Source: Hydrogenovibrio sp. JE_KL2 (GTDB lineage: Bacteria > Pseudomonadota > Gammaproteobacteria > Thiomicrospirales > Thiomicrospiraceae). Taken from it: 64,000 nt of DNA. The position numbers and the translations under genes are program-made. Numbering within the stretch: the stretch's first letter is position 1; each line of letters begins with the position of its first letter. The notes beneath the pieces were generated by a model. That model saw only the letters and a list, made by a program, of their open reading frames with translations. It was not told the DNA's origin and made no database searches. Positions 26,942-39,452 of the stretch are shown here, piece by piece. The DNA lies in the NCBI RefSeq assembly GCF_009296185.1, contig NZ_WBJR01000002.1, positions 186,001 through 250,000 on the forward strand, given 5' to 3'.

Positions 26942-27805
26942 TTACCACTTATCAAACAGTGTACCCAACAGTAGCACCAATCCAACCCAATGATTGTTTA
27001 AAAAAGCATCAAACGCAGCTTTAGGATCATTTTTAGCCAATAAACGCTGGTGATACATGAACAACCCAAAAACAATCAGTAGCGCGGCATGATAACCCAC
27101 TGCTAGATCAAATAACGCGCCAATCCAAATCAGCAATCCGAACATAATCAACTGGAAGAAACCTATCCAGAATCGCACATGTTCTCCAAACAATATTGCA
27201 GTAGAGCGAATACCTATTTTCAAATCGTCTTCTTTATCTCCTATGGCATAGGCGGTGTCATAGATCAGCGCCCAAATCATAATGGTGAGGAAAACAATCC
27301 AACTTTGCCAAGGCACATCGTTTTGTACCGCCGCAAAGGCCATAGGAATCGCCCAGGCAAATGCAGCACCTAAAAAAGCTTGCGGCCAGTAAGTATGGCG
27401 TTTCATAAAAGGATAGAGTGTCGCCAGTATCAGTGCGCCAATCGACAGGATAATCGTCAATTTATTCAGTAGCAGCACTAGCCCTAAGCTGAGTAGACAC
27501 AGGGCAATAAAAAAACCTAGTGCCTGTTTTTCGGTAATTAATCCCGCTGCCAATGGGCGGTTGCAGGTTCGCTCCACGTGACCATCAAAATGACGATCTG
27601 CGTAGTCATTAATAATGCAGCCAGCTGAACGCATGGCAAATGCACCCAGAGTAAAAATAATGACCAGACTCATGGAAGGTAAGTGGTCTGCCGCAAGCAC
27701 AAGTGCCCACAATGCAGGCCAAAGAACAAGATAAGTACCAATAGGTCGATCCAGTCTTGTCAACTGTATAAAAATCAGCCAGGTTTTCTTAGACAATAAG
27801 TGCAT
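26942..27805 (-). CDS. ubiA: 4-hydroxybenzoate polyprenyltransferase UbiA
   Basis: Membrane prenyltransferase joining the isoprenoid tail to 4-hydroxybenzoate in ubiquinone synthesis. The 287-residue protein has about eight membrane helices. RLDRPIGTYLVLWPALWAL starts the first. The first aspartate motif is NDYADRHFDGHVERT and the second is DTAYAIGDKEDDLKIG, both intact. The ATG at 27805 is preferred to a GTG three codons upstream. It lies directly after a small unknown gene and downstream of glmU on the same strand. Confidence 0.95.
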   Translation of the reverse strand: MHLLSKKTWLIFIQLTRLDRPIGTYLVLWPALWALVLAADHLPSMSLVIIFTLGAFAMRSAGCIINDYADRHFDGHVERTCNRPLAAGLITEKQALGFFIALCLLSLGLVLLLNKLTIILSIGALILATLYPFMKRHTYWPQAFLGAAFAWAIPMAFAAVQNDVPWQSWIVFLTIMIWALIYDTAYAIGDKEDDLKIGIRSTAILFGEHVRFWIGFFQLIMFGLLIWIGALFDLAVGYHAALLIVFGLFMYHQRLLAKNDPKAAFDAFLNNHWVGLVLLLGTLFDKW

Positions 27806-27807
27806 TG

Positions 27808-28077
27808 TTACCACTCGGACAATAATGCATCAATTAAAGGTTTTGCCTGTGGATTCATTTCTAAGTGCGATGCCTGAACACCTTGGTTTTCAGAGAAATG
27901 AAGCCAAACTTCTGCGGCCTTTTCTTCACCTTCAATAACGCATCGCCAATGCATGATGTATGCCCAACCGATAAACTCACTTTGGCCACCATCCTGAGAA
28001 ACCATTTCCCATTGATTGTCTTTCATCAGCTTTTGAAAACTATCCGCTTGTGACGGCAGGATTTCTCGGTAAATCAT
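27808..28077 (-). CDS. Small hypothetical protein
   Basis: An 89-residue soluble protein with three tryptophans in the middle (EFIGWAYIMHWRCVIEGEEKAAEVWLHF) and no motif I recognise. It is tightly coupled to ubiA: its stop lies 2 bases before the ubiA ATG. It begins 42 bases after the glmU stop, with a copy of the dispersed repeat between. Its compact operon position supports a real gene. Confidence 0.7.
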   Translation of the reverse strand: MIYREILPSQADSFQKLMKDNQWEMVSQDGGQSEFIGWAYIMHWRCVIEGEEKAAEVWLHFSENQGVQASHLEMNPQAKPLIDALLSEW

Positions 28078-28102
28078 GTCTGTTCCCTTTGTCGTTCAGC
28101 TA

Positions 28103-28121
28103 CCCCAACCTGGCAGATTTT
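28103..28121 (+). repeat. Dispersed repeat copy at the glmU stop codon
   Basis: CCCCAACCTGGCAGATTTT, exact. Read on the minus strand it is AAAATCTGCCAGGTTGGGG, with its first bases inside the glmU TAA. Confidence 0.88.
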
Positions 28122-29493
28122 ATGACTTCGCTTTCTTGATTGGCTTCTGCCAACCCTTGATCGTCAGTTGCTTGGAACGTGACAACGTCAACTCTCCCGA
28201 TGGCGCGGTTTTGGTGATGGTTGAGCCTGCACCGATGGTCGCATCGTTCTCGATTTCAACAGGAGCCACCAGCTGAGTATCAGAGCCAACAAATACATTA
28301 TCTCCAATCTTGGTTTGGTGCTTGTTAACGCCATCGTAGTTACAGGTGATGGTTCCGGCACCGATATTACAGTTTTGCCCCATCAGGGTATCGCCAACAT
28401 AACTCAAATGATTGACCTTTGAACCGTAGCCAATAACGGCTTTTTTGGTTTCAACAAAATTGCCAATTTTCACTTTTTCCGCCAAGACGGTTCCTGGGCG
28501 AATACGTGCATAAGGCCCAATCACACAGTCTGCACCGATCTCGGCGCTGTCTAAATGAGAAAATGCTTCAATACTCACACCATCTGCTATCTCACAGTTC
28601 TTAACAATAGAGTTGGCGCCAATTCTTACGCCATCGCCCAGGCTGACTCTACCTTCAAAAACGACATTGACATCAATTTCAACATCTTGCCCAACAACCA
28701 ATTCTCCGCGAACATCAATTCTTTCAGCATCAATCAGTGTCACGCCTTGTTCCATCAAATCAGCAGCCAAAGCTCGTTGATATTGACGCTCCAAATCCTG
28801 TAATTGTTGTTTGTTGTTAACCCCTAACACTTCCATCAAGCTGACTGGCTGAGCTGTTTCAACATGGAAGCCATCAGACACACACATGGCAATAATATCC
28901 GTTAAATAATATTCACCTTGCGCATTATCATTTGAAAGGTTGGAAAGCCATTGTTTAAGCCACTTTCCTTTTGCTGCCATGATGCCTGTGTTGATTTCTT
29001 TGATATGCTTCTGTTCGTTGGAAGCATCTTTTTCCTCAACAATTTCGGTGACTTGTTGGCGTTCATTTCGCACAATTCGTCCATATCCAGTGGCATCATC
29101 AAGGTTGGTCGTTAGTAATGCCAGAGGGGCTTGGTCGTTCAACTGTCCCAACAAACCTTCCAATGTTTCTTTTTTTGTTAGTGGAACATCACCATACAAA
29201 ATCAGTACATCGTCTTCCTCCTGAAAATGATCTACTGCCTGCTGAACGGCATGACCGGTACCTAGCTGTTGTTGCTGTAAAACAAAGTGTAAATGTTCTG
29301 ATTGAATGGCTTCTTTGACTTGATCTGCGCCATGACCAATCACAGCCAAAATATTGTCAGCACCTAGTCTTTCGGATGTGGCAACGACATGGGCCAGTAA
29401 TGGCTTGCTTGCAAGTGGTTGAAGAACTTTCGGGAGTTTTGAGCGCATTCTTGTACCTTTGCCAGCAGCAAGAATAATAACTTTTAACGGCAT
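28120..29493 (-). CDS. glmU: Bifunctional UDP-GlcNAc pyrophosphorylase / GlcN-1-P acetyltransferase GlmU
   Basis: Makes UDP-GlcNAc for peptidoglycan and lipopolysaccharide. The 457 residues equal the family length. The uridyltransferase half begins VIILAAGKGTRMRSKLPKVL and contains YGDVPL. The C-terminal half is a left-handed beta helix of hexapeptide repeats with NFVETKKAVIGYGSKVNHLSYVGD and NIGAGTITCNYDGVNKH, the acetyltransferase site. It is often found next to the atp operon, as here, separated by a strong terminator. Confidence 0.97.
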   Translation of the reverse strand: MPLKVIILAAGKGTRMRSKLPKVLQPLASKPLLAHVVATSERLGADNILAVIGHGADQVKEAIQSEHLHFVLQQQQLGTGHAVQQAVDHFQEEDDVLILYGDVPLTKKETLEGLLGQLNDQAPLALLTTNLDDATGYGRIVRNERQQVTEIVEEKDASNEQKHIKEINTGIMAAKGKWLKQWLSNLSNDNAQGEYYLTDIIAMCVSDGFHVETAQPVSLMEVLGVNNKQQLQDLERQYQRALAADLMEQGVTLIDAERIDVRGELVVGQDVEIDVNVVFEGRVSLGDGVRIGANSIVKNCEIADGVSIEAFSHLDSAEIGADCVIGPYARIRPGTVLAEKVKIGNFVETKKAVIGYGSKVNHLSYVGDTLMGQNCNIGAGTITCNYDGVNKHQTKIGDNVFVGSDTQLVAPVEIENDATIGAGSTITKTAPSGELTLSRSKQLTIKGWQKPIKKAKS

Positions 29494-29572
29494 AGACTTT
29501 CCTGTATAGGAGAATTTCTTAACTAAATGAGCCTATTATACAGAATGCTATGAAAGAGGTTTTAACAGGTAT

Positions 29573-29598
29573 AAAAAAAGCGCCAAAAGGCGCTTTTT
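29573..29598. terminator. Terminator of the atp operon
   Basis: AGCGCC-AAAA-GGCGCT hairpin flanked by A-rich and T-rich runs on both sides. It lies 17 bases after the atpC stop on the minus strand. Confidence 0.92.
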
Positions 29599-29614
29599 TC
29601 ACTTAGATTAACAA

Positions 29615-30049
29615 TTATGCCAACCCAGTTTTATGCAGACGATCACGCAATTTGCTGATAGTCTGAATTTGAGCAACTGCTTCTGCCAATTCAACTTGGG
29701 CTCTAGCAATATCCGTATCGGATTTTGCTTTGTCCATCGCTTCTTCAGCTCTGCGTTTTGCTTCTTCAGCAGCAACTTGGTCAAGATCTTCAGCACGAAT
29801 GGCTGTATCTGCCAAAATGGTTACAACCGAAGGCTGTACTTCGATGATGCCACTGTTGATAAAGAAGAAATCTTCTTCATCACCACTGATAACACGAACT
29901 TGTCCAGGCTTTAACTGGCTCAAAAACTGGGTATGGTGAGGCATGATACCAACCTCACCATTGGCAGCCTGTGCGAATACCATTTCTGCCTTACCGGAGA
30001 AAAGGGATCCTTCTGCACTAACAATATCGACTTGCATTGAGACTGCCAT
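29615..30049 (-). CDS. atpC: ATP synthase epsilon subunit AtpC
   Basis: Central-stalk subunit that couples rotation to F1 and inhibits ATP hydrolysis. The 144-residue protein starts MAVSMQVDIVSAEGSLFSG, has GEVGIMPHHTQFLSQLKPG and IEVQPSVVTILADTA, and a helical C-terminal hairpin. ATG 30049 is chosen on family grounds; a TTG two codons upstream abuts the atpD stop and is also possible. Last gene of the operon. Confidence 0.95.
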   Translation of the reverse strand: MAVSMQVDIVSAEGSLFSGKAEMVFAQAANGEVGIMPHHTQFLSQLKPGQVRVISGDEEDFFFINSGIIEVQPSVVTILADTAIRAEDLDQVAAEEAKRRAEEAMDKAKSDTDIARAQVELAEAVAQIQTISKLRDRLHKTGLA

Positions 30050-30055
30050 AATCAA

Positions 30056-32328
<2,273 letters not shown>

Positions 32329-32340
32329 GGACTACCCCTT

Positions 32341-33882
32341 TTAGTAAACGCCGTTAGCTTTGAAAGCTTCGATACAAGCTTTTACACCTGCAACGATGTC
32401 GTCGTTCCAATCACCTTTAGCATTAATGCTAGCGGCTAGGTCAGCGTGTTCAGAGTTCAAGAACGCGTGGAGCGCTGCTTCGAAATCCAAAACCTTCTCG
32501 ACTTCTACATCATCAAGGTAGCCTTCGTTAGCTGCATAAAGAGAAGTAGCCATTTCAGCAATAGTCAACGGAGCATATTGTTTTTGCTTCATCAACTCGG
32601 TAACGCGCTTACCACGTTCTAGCTGAGCTTTAGTCGCTGCATCCAAATCAGATGCAAACTGTGCGAAAGCCGCAAGTTCACGATATTGAGCCAAGTCTAG
32701 ACGGATACCACCACCCAATTTCTTGATTGCTTTAGTTTGAGCGGCACCACCAACACGGGATACTGACAAACCAGCGTTAACAGCAGGACGGATACCTTGA
32801 GAGAACAAACCAGTTTCAAGGAAGATCTGACCGTCTGTAATAGAAATTACGTTGGTAGGTACGAAAGCAGAAACGTCACCTGCTTGTGTTTCAATAATAG
32901 GAAGAGCAGTCAAAGAACCTGTCTTACCTTTTACTTCACCGTTAGTGAACTTCTCTACATACTCAGCGCTTACACGAGCAGCACGCTCTAGCAAACGTGA
33001 ATGTAGATAGAATACATCACCAGGGAAAGCTTCACGTCCAGGAGGACGACGTAATAGTAGAGATACTTGACGGTAAGCTTGTGCTTGTTTAGTCAAATCA
33101 TCATAGATGATCAAAGCATCTTCACCACGGTCACGATAGTATTCACCCATCGCGCAACCTGCATAAGCAGCCATGTATTGAAGTGCCGCAGGATCAGAAG
33201 CGTTAGCTGCAACGATAACAGTGTTATCCATCGCACCCATTTCTTCCAACTTACGTCTTACGTTGTTGACAGTAGAAGCTTTTTGCCCCATTGCAACGTA
33301 AACACACTTAACACCTGTGTTCTTTTGGGAAATGATTGCATCAATCGCGATCGCTGTTTTACCAGTTTGACGGTCACCGATGATCAACTCACGCTGACCA
33401 CGACCAACTGGAATCATTGAATCGATAGACTTGATACCTGTCATCATTGGTTGATCAACAGATTTACGGTCGATTACACCTGGAGCGATACGCTCGATAG
33501 GTGATGTTACTTTAGTGTCGATAGCGCCTTTACCGTCGATTGGACGACCTAGTGCATCAACAACACGACCCATCATTTCTGGTCCAACTGGAACTTCCAG
33601 AATACGACCAGTACAAGTCACTTTTTGACCTTCTGAGATGTGTTCGAATTCACCTAATACAACAACACCAACAGAGTCACGCTCAAGGTTAAGCGCCATA
33701 CCGAAAGTGTTCTCATCGAACTGAACCATCTCACCATACATTACATCTGATACGCCGTGAATAAGTGCGATACCGTCAGCAATGCTAACGACCGTACCTT
33801 CACTGCCAGACTCTGCTGCGCCATCAAAACCTTTGATTCGGTCTTTGATCAGGCTGCTAATTTCAGAGGCATTCAATTGCAT
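32341..33882 (-). CDS. atpA: ATP synthase alpha subunit AtpA
   Basis: Regulatory nucleotide-binding F1 subunit. The 513 residues equal E. coli. The P-loop [13 protein letters not shown], the [37 protein letters not shown] stretch and the [20 protein letters not shown] arginine-finger region are intact. It lies 12 bases upstream of atpG. Confidence 0.97.
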   Translation of the reverse strand: MQLNASEISSLIKDRIKGFDGAAESGSEGTVVSIADGIALIHGVSDVMYGEMVQFDENTFGMALNLERDSVGVVVLGEFEHISEGQKVTCTGRILEVPVGPEMMGRVVDALGRPIDGKGAIDTKVTSPIERIAPGVIDRKSVDQPMMTGIKSIDSMIPVGRGQRELIIGDRQTGKTAIAIDAIISQKNTGVKCVYVAMGQKASTVNNVRRKLEEMGAMDNTVIVAANASDPAALQYMAAYAGCAMGEYYRDRGEDALIIYDDLTKQAQAYRQVSLLLRRPPGREAFPGDVFYLHSRLLERAARVSAEYVEKFTNGEVKGKTGSLTALPIIETQAGDVSAFVPTNVISITDGQIFLETGLFSQGIRPAVNAGLSVSRVGGAAQTKAIKKLGGGIRLDLAQYRELAAFAQFASDLDAATKAQLERGKRVTELMKQKQYAPLTIAEMATSLYAANEGYLDDVEVEKVLDFEAALHAFLNSEHADLAASINAKGDWNDDIVAGVKACIEAFKANGVY

Positions 33883-33897
33883 GTGTGTTCCTCTCCA

Positions 33898-34434
33898 TTA
33901 TTGGGCGATTGCTGCGCCAAGTTTGTTTAACTGCGATAGTGCTGAGCCATCAATAGCCCAGTCACCTACGATGATTTTAATGCCGGCGATCAATGAAGAA
34001 TCTTCTTCATAAGTAATCTCAACTTCGGCATCAAACTTAGCATTTAAAGCAGCACTTAATTTCTTTTTCTGCTCTACCGTTGCTGCACGTGCTGAAATAA
34101 CCGTTGCTCTCACCTTTTTTTCTTCGATAGCTTTCATGTCCTCAAACAATTCAGCTACGAAAGGCAATGATTGCAAACGCTTGTTTTCAGTCATTACAGA
34201 CAGTAAGTTATCTAGCTCTTTATCTGTTTTTCCACCCAAAACTGCGGTGAATACTTCAGATACTTGGGAATCCTGAGTTTCAGGATTCGCCATAAAAGCT
34301 TGCATTGTCTCGTCAGAAACAATTGCGGCTAGATTTGCTAGGCTTTCAGACCAAGCTTCTAACTTACCTTCTTCCTTCGCTACCGCAAAAACGGCTTCAG
34401 CATAAGGTCTAGCAATTGTTATTAATTCTGCCAT
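33898..34434 (-). CDS. atpH: ATP synthase delta subunit AtpH
   Basis: Peripheral-stalk subunit joining F1 to the b dimer. A 178-residue, mostly helical protein with the N-terminal ARPYAEAVFAVAKEEGKLEAW and the C-terminal IVGDWAIDGSALSQLNKLG, both typical of OSCP/delta. It lies between atpF and atpA with short gaps. Confidence 0.96.
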   Translation of the reverse strand: MAELITIARPYAEAVFAVAKEEGKLEAWSESLANLAAIVSDETMQAFMANPETQDSQVSEVFTAVLGGKTDKELDNLLSVMTENKRLQSLPFVAELFEDMKAIEEKKVRATVISARAATVEQKKKLSAALNAKFDAEVEITYEEDSSLIAGIKIIVGDWAIDGSALSQLNKLGAAIAQ

Positions 34435-34443
34435 AGAGTTTCC

Positions 34444-34914
34444 TTAGATTGATTTTACTAAGGCTTCAAGCATGTCGTTGTGTGCTGCAGCATTAACTTC
34501 TTTCTTAAGAATTTTCTCTGCACCTTCAACCACTAGGCCAGAAACTTCTTTACGAAGCTCTTCTCTAGCACGACTTACTTCTTGCTCTAATTCTGCTTGG
34601 GCGGCAGCTTTGATACGGTCAGCTTCTTCAGCAGCCTTTACTTTCGCATCTTCTACGATTTCAGAACCACGCTTTTCAGCTTGACTTAGTACGTTCTGAG
34701 CTTGAGATTTAGCATCCTTCAAAATTTCTTTTGCTTTCTGTTCAGCTAATTCAAGCTCATGCTTACCTTTCTCTGCAGCAGAAAGACCATCAGCGATACG
34801 CTTTTGACGATCTTCCATTAACTTTGAAAGCGGCCCCCACAGCACTCTGTTCACAAACCAAATCAACAGCGCAAAAGCGATAATTTGGATGAGAAGCGTT
34901 GCGTTAATACTCAC
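34444..34914 (-). CDS. atpF: ATP synthase b subunit AtpF
   Basis: Peripheral stalk. The 156 residues equal E. coli. A membrane helix ([21 protein letters not shown], residues 6-26) is followed by a long charged coiled coil rich in Ala, Glu and Lys. The start is GTG, supported by GAGG 8 bases upstream. Confidence 0.96.
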   Translation of the reverse strand: MSINATLLIQIIAFALLIWFVNRVLWGPLSKLMEDRQKRIADGLSAAEKGKHELELAEQKAKEILKDAKSQAQNVLSQAEKRGSEIVEDAKVKAAEEADRIKAAAQAELEQEVSRAREELRKEVSGLVVEGAEKILKKEVNAAAHNDMLEALVKSI

Positions 34915-34968
34915 GGTGGTTACCTCGCCATTCGTTATTAAAAATTATGGGTATAAAAAGTCTTTGGA

Positions 34969-35253
<285 letters not shown>

Positions 35254-35385
35254 TTAGTTTACTCCTTAAAGTTAAAGTTAATAGTTAAATAAAAAGCGGT
35301 TTACCTATTGGTTTGACAGGTAGGTTGCTTAAAACCTTTAGAGACTTTAATGTGCAGCCTCTATATTCCTTTCTTGCCTAACTTG

Positions 35386-36603
<1,218 letters not shown>

Positions 36604-36614
<11 letters not shown>

Positions 36615-36915
36615 CTTTGCCCTGTTCTTCTACTTTAGAATCACCTGTTTCTTTTAGCTTTTCAGGCAATTCCATTAAATCCATTTTTCCAAGCAACTTA
36701 TGAATTCTCATAATGCCGCCGATAAAGCCCAATACACCACAAGCCAGCAAAAACAACGGCGTGGTATTGAACAACTGGTCAAATACATATCCAACCAAAA
36801 AACCAGCAACAATCATGCTGGTAAACACTGACCCGGCACCCATCAGCAAAAAATTTAACGCAGGTTTTTGCTTCGAGGAAGAGGTTTCTTCAACTCTTTT
36901 TTCTTCTGTTTTCAC
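36604..36915 (-). CDS. atpZ: AtpZ-like ATP synthase accessory membrane protein
   Basis: A 103-residue protein. After a charged N-terminus come two membrane helices (FLLMGAGSVFTSMIVAGFLVGYVFDQ and PLFLLACGVLGFIGGIMRI), then a charged tail. This matches the small AtpZ/AtpI-partner family found at the start of atp operons. The start is GTG. It is the first gene of the operon and overlaps atpI by 11 bases. Confidence 0.8.
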
Positions 36916-36992
36916 GTTAAATTTCTAGCTCTGTTTGACACATTATTTCAGTGCCAATATCCAAATCAAAACGGCTTGAAATGATAGCTTTT

Positions 36993-37020
36993 TCTATAGC
37001 TAAAATCTAGTAGTATTCAA
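36993..37020 (-). promoter_or_regulatory. Candidate promoter of the atp operon
   Basis: On the minus strand TTGAAT (37020-37015), 16 bases, then TATAGA (36998-36993), about 78 bases before atpZ. The gap 36916-37129 holds no gene that I can see. Confidence 0.5.
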
Positions 37021-37129
37021 ACTATTTTTATGAAGCCACTAGATATAGTTATAACAATAATTCATGACACTAAATATGCTCAAAAACACCTTGTCGTCAT
37101 TAATATCATTTATCTTTTCGCACCTTTGC

Positions 37130-37993
37130 TTAGCTCAAGTGCTCAAGCAAACGCTGTAACTCTTCTTCGGAAGAGAAGGCTAACTCAATTTTACCTTTGC
37201 CATTCGCGCCATGGTTAATCTTAACTTTGGTCGCCATCTTCTCAGAAATCTGTTCCTGCTTTTCAAGGTAGTGTGCAGCAAGCTGGGGCTTCTTCGCTTT
37301 CTTCAAGTTTTTAGGTACCAAAATCGCTTGAACTGCCTGTTCCATATCTCGCACTGTCCAGTTCTTGGCGATAGATTTTTGCGCCAACTCCAACTGCAAG
37401 TTTTCCGGTAGCGTAATAATGGCTCTGGCATGCCCCATGGTTAAATCACCGTTGTGCAACCACTCTTGTACTTTTTCTGGAAGCTTCAGTAGTCTCAGCA
37501 AATTGGTTACAGCAGTTCTTGAACGCCCGACTGCATCTGCAACAGCTTGCTGAGTTAACTCAAACTCTTTCATCAAACGTTTCAAACCAAGTGCCGTTTC
37601 AATCGGATTTAGGTCTTCGCGCTGGATATTTTCAATCAATGCCATTGCCAGCGTTGCTTGATTGTCAGCTTGACGAATAACAACAGGGACAGATGTTAAC
37701 CCTGCAATTTTGGCTGCGCGCCAGCGGCGCTCACCCGCAATAATTTCATAAGTATTATCTTCATCGGACACTTTGACGACAATTGGCTGAACGATACCTT
37801 GCAAACGAATCGAATCCGCCAACTCGGATAAAGCCTCTTGATCAAACTTGTAACGTGGCTGATAAACCCCCGGCTTTAAATGATCAATGGAAACTTTTTC
37901 GATGCGTAGGTCCGAAACATTCGATTCCGCTTTTTGCTTAGCGCCGTACAATGCACGAACACCACCTAGTCCCATTCCTCTTTTCTTTGCCAT
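37130..37993 (-). CDS. parB: Chromosome-partitioning protein ParB
   Basis: CTP-dependent DNA clamp that loads at parS and segregates the origin region. The 287-residue protein has the N-terminal KRGMGLGGVRALYG segment that contacts ParA, then the CTPase part with YQPRYKFDQEAL, GERRWRAAKIAG and ALIENIQREDLNPIE. A helix-turn-helix follows (LTQQAVADAVGRSRTAVTNLLRLL), and then a C-terminal dimer domain. It lies 32 bases after parA. Confidence 0.96.
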   Translation of the reverse strand: MAKKRGMGLGGVRALYGAKQKAESNVSDLRIEKVSIDHLKPGVYQPRYKFDQEALSELADSIRLQGIVQPIVVKVSDEDNTYEIIAGERRWRAAKIAGLTSVPVVIRQADNQATLAMALIENIQREDLNPIETALGLKRLMKEFELTQQAVADAVGRSRTAVTNLLRLLKLPEKVQEWLHNGDLTMGHARAIITLPENLQLELAQKSIAKNWTVRDMEQAVQAILVPKNLKKAKKPQLAAHYLEKQEQISEKMATKVKINHGANGKGKIELAFSSEEELQRLLEHLS

Positions 37994-38025
37994 CTTTTTC
38001 GTCCGCTTTTCCGTTAATGAAACTT

Positions 38026-38793
38026 TTAAATCTTGGTTTTTCGAATCAACTCATTCGCCAGTGCCAAATAAGCAATCGCACCATTTGATCCAATATCGTA
38101 GTCCAGTATTGATTCACCATGACTTGGTGCTTCAGCCAACCGAACATTTCTCGGGATAATCGTTTGTAGCACTTTCATACCAAAGTGCGCTACCAACTCA
38201 TTGGAGACATCATTCGCCAGATTATTGCGACGATCATGCATGGTGCGCAACAAACCATCGATATGTAAATCAGAATTCAAATCCTGCTGCACCGCCTCAA
38301 TGGTATCCATCAATGCAGACAGTCCTTCCAGCGCAAAGAATTCACACTGCACAGGCACAACAATACCGTCTGCCGCAGTCAAGGCATTCAATGTCAGCAT
38401 ATTTAAGGTTGGAGGGCAGTCAATAATGATGGCGTCGTAATGATCAACGGTTTTTTTGAGGGCTTTGCGTAGACGCTTTGGACCTTTGCTTTCTTCAATC
38501 AGTTCAACTTCGGCAGCGGTCAGTTCGCTGTTCGAACCGATGAGATCCAGTCCTTCGATTTCGGTTGGCAGAATAACATCTTTGGTTTTCAGATCACCAA
38601 GCAGAAGATCATAAGCTGAGACCTCAATCTCATCCTTATCAACGCCAATAGCGACTGTGGCGTTACCTTGCGGATCCATATCAATCAGCAGAACCTTCTT
38701 TTTCATTCTCGCCAATGCAGCTGCCAAATTAACACTGGTAGTCGTTTTTCCGACGCCGCCTTTCTGATTAGCGATTGCAATGATCCGACTCAT
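38026..38793 (-). CDS. parA: Chromosome-partitioning ATPase ParA
   Basis: Walker-type ATPase that moves ParB-parS complexes. The 255 residues match the family. The deviant P-loop QKGGVGKTTTSVNLAAAL at residues 10-27, DMDPQGNATVAIGV, and the DCPPTLNMLTLNAL switch are intact. It lies 14 bases after rsmG in the order mnmG-rsmG-parA-parB, typical of the origin region. Confidence 0.97.
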   Translation of the reverse strand: MSRIIAIANQKGGVGKTTTSVNLAAALARMKKKVLLIDMDPQGNATVAIGVDKDEIEVSAYDLLLGDLKTKDVILPTEIEGLDLIGSNSELTAAEVELIEESKGPKRLRKALKKTVDHYDAIIIDCPPTLNMLTLNALTAADGIVVPVQCEFFALEGLSALMDTIEAVQQDLNSDLHIDGLLRTMHDRRNNLANDVSNELVAHFGMKVLQTIIPRNVRLAEAPSHGESILDYDIGSNGAIAYLALANELIRKTKI

Positions 38794-38807
38794 ATCACCT
38801 AGACACT

Positions 38808-39437
38808 CTAAATTTTCTGCACTTGAATTAAGGTTCTTTCCGCTTGCAAATGAGGTACTTGCAACTCGAAAACTTGCGTTATTCTAGCAAAATTAGGTAA
38901 TTGCGCTAGCTCATCTTGAGTTTTCTGTGATTTCATTGCCCACCAGTAACCCTCCTCCTTCAGGAGATGTCCGGTCCAATGCAACATATCGTCTAAAGAA
39001 GCAAACGCTCTGGAGACAACGCCGTCATATAAAGTTTCCGGCTGATAATCCTCTACTCGCATATGAAACACCTGCGTATTTTGAAGACCTAATTCTGCTT
39101 TCGCCTGAATCAGAAAACGGGTTTTTTTACTGTTGCTGTCCAGCAAATCAATTTGTCTTTCCGGAAACAATATCGCCAGAGGAATACCAGGTAAACCACC
39201 CCCAGTACCAACATCAATCAATCTTTCACTATCAATAAATGGTGCGACTGCCAAGCTATCCAATAAATGTTTAACGAACATTTCCTGTTCATTACGAATC
39301 GCCGTCAAGTTATAAACCTTGTTCCACTTGCGTAATAACGCCAAATAGTCGACCAATTTCTGCCAGGTTGGGGGGGATGGCTCCAAGCCCCATGCTTCAT
39401 AAGCTTCCGCCAGTTGATCAAAATAGAATTGAGACAT
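38808..39437 (-). CDS. rsmG: 16S rRNA (guanine-N7) methyltransferase RsmG
   Basis: Methylates G527 of 16S rRNA using SAM. The 209-residue protein has LLRKWNKVYNLTAIRN, LDSLAVAPFI, and the SAM-binding DVGTGGGLPGIPLAI, followed by LLDSNSKKTRFL. The N-terminal, poorly conserved segment PPTWQKLV is encoded by a copy of the dispersed repeat (39355-39373). It lies 15 bases after mnmG. Confidence 0.96.
   Translation of the reverse strand: MSQFYFDQLAEAYEAWGLEPSPPTWQKLVDYLALLRKWNKVYNLTAIRNEQEMFVKHLLDSLAVAPFIDSERLIDVGTGGGLPGIPLAILFPERQIDLLDSNSKKTRFLIQAKAELGLQNTQVFHMRVEDYQPETLYDGVVSRAFASLDDMLHWTGHLLKEEGYWWAMKSQKTQDELAQLPNFARITQVFELQVPHLQAERTLIQVQKI
39355..39373 (-). repeat. Dispersed repeat copy inside rsmG
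   Basis: AATTTCTGCCAGGTTGGGG on the plus strand, one to two differences from consensus in the AT-rich flank. It encodes PPTWQKLV near the rsmG N-terminus. Confidence 0.8.
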
Positions 39438-39452
39438 GAATTTCTTTTCTAC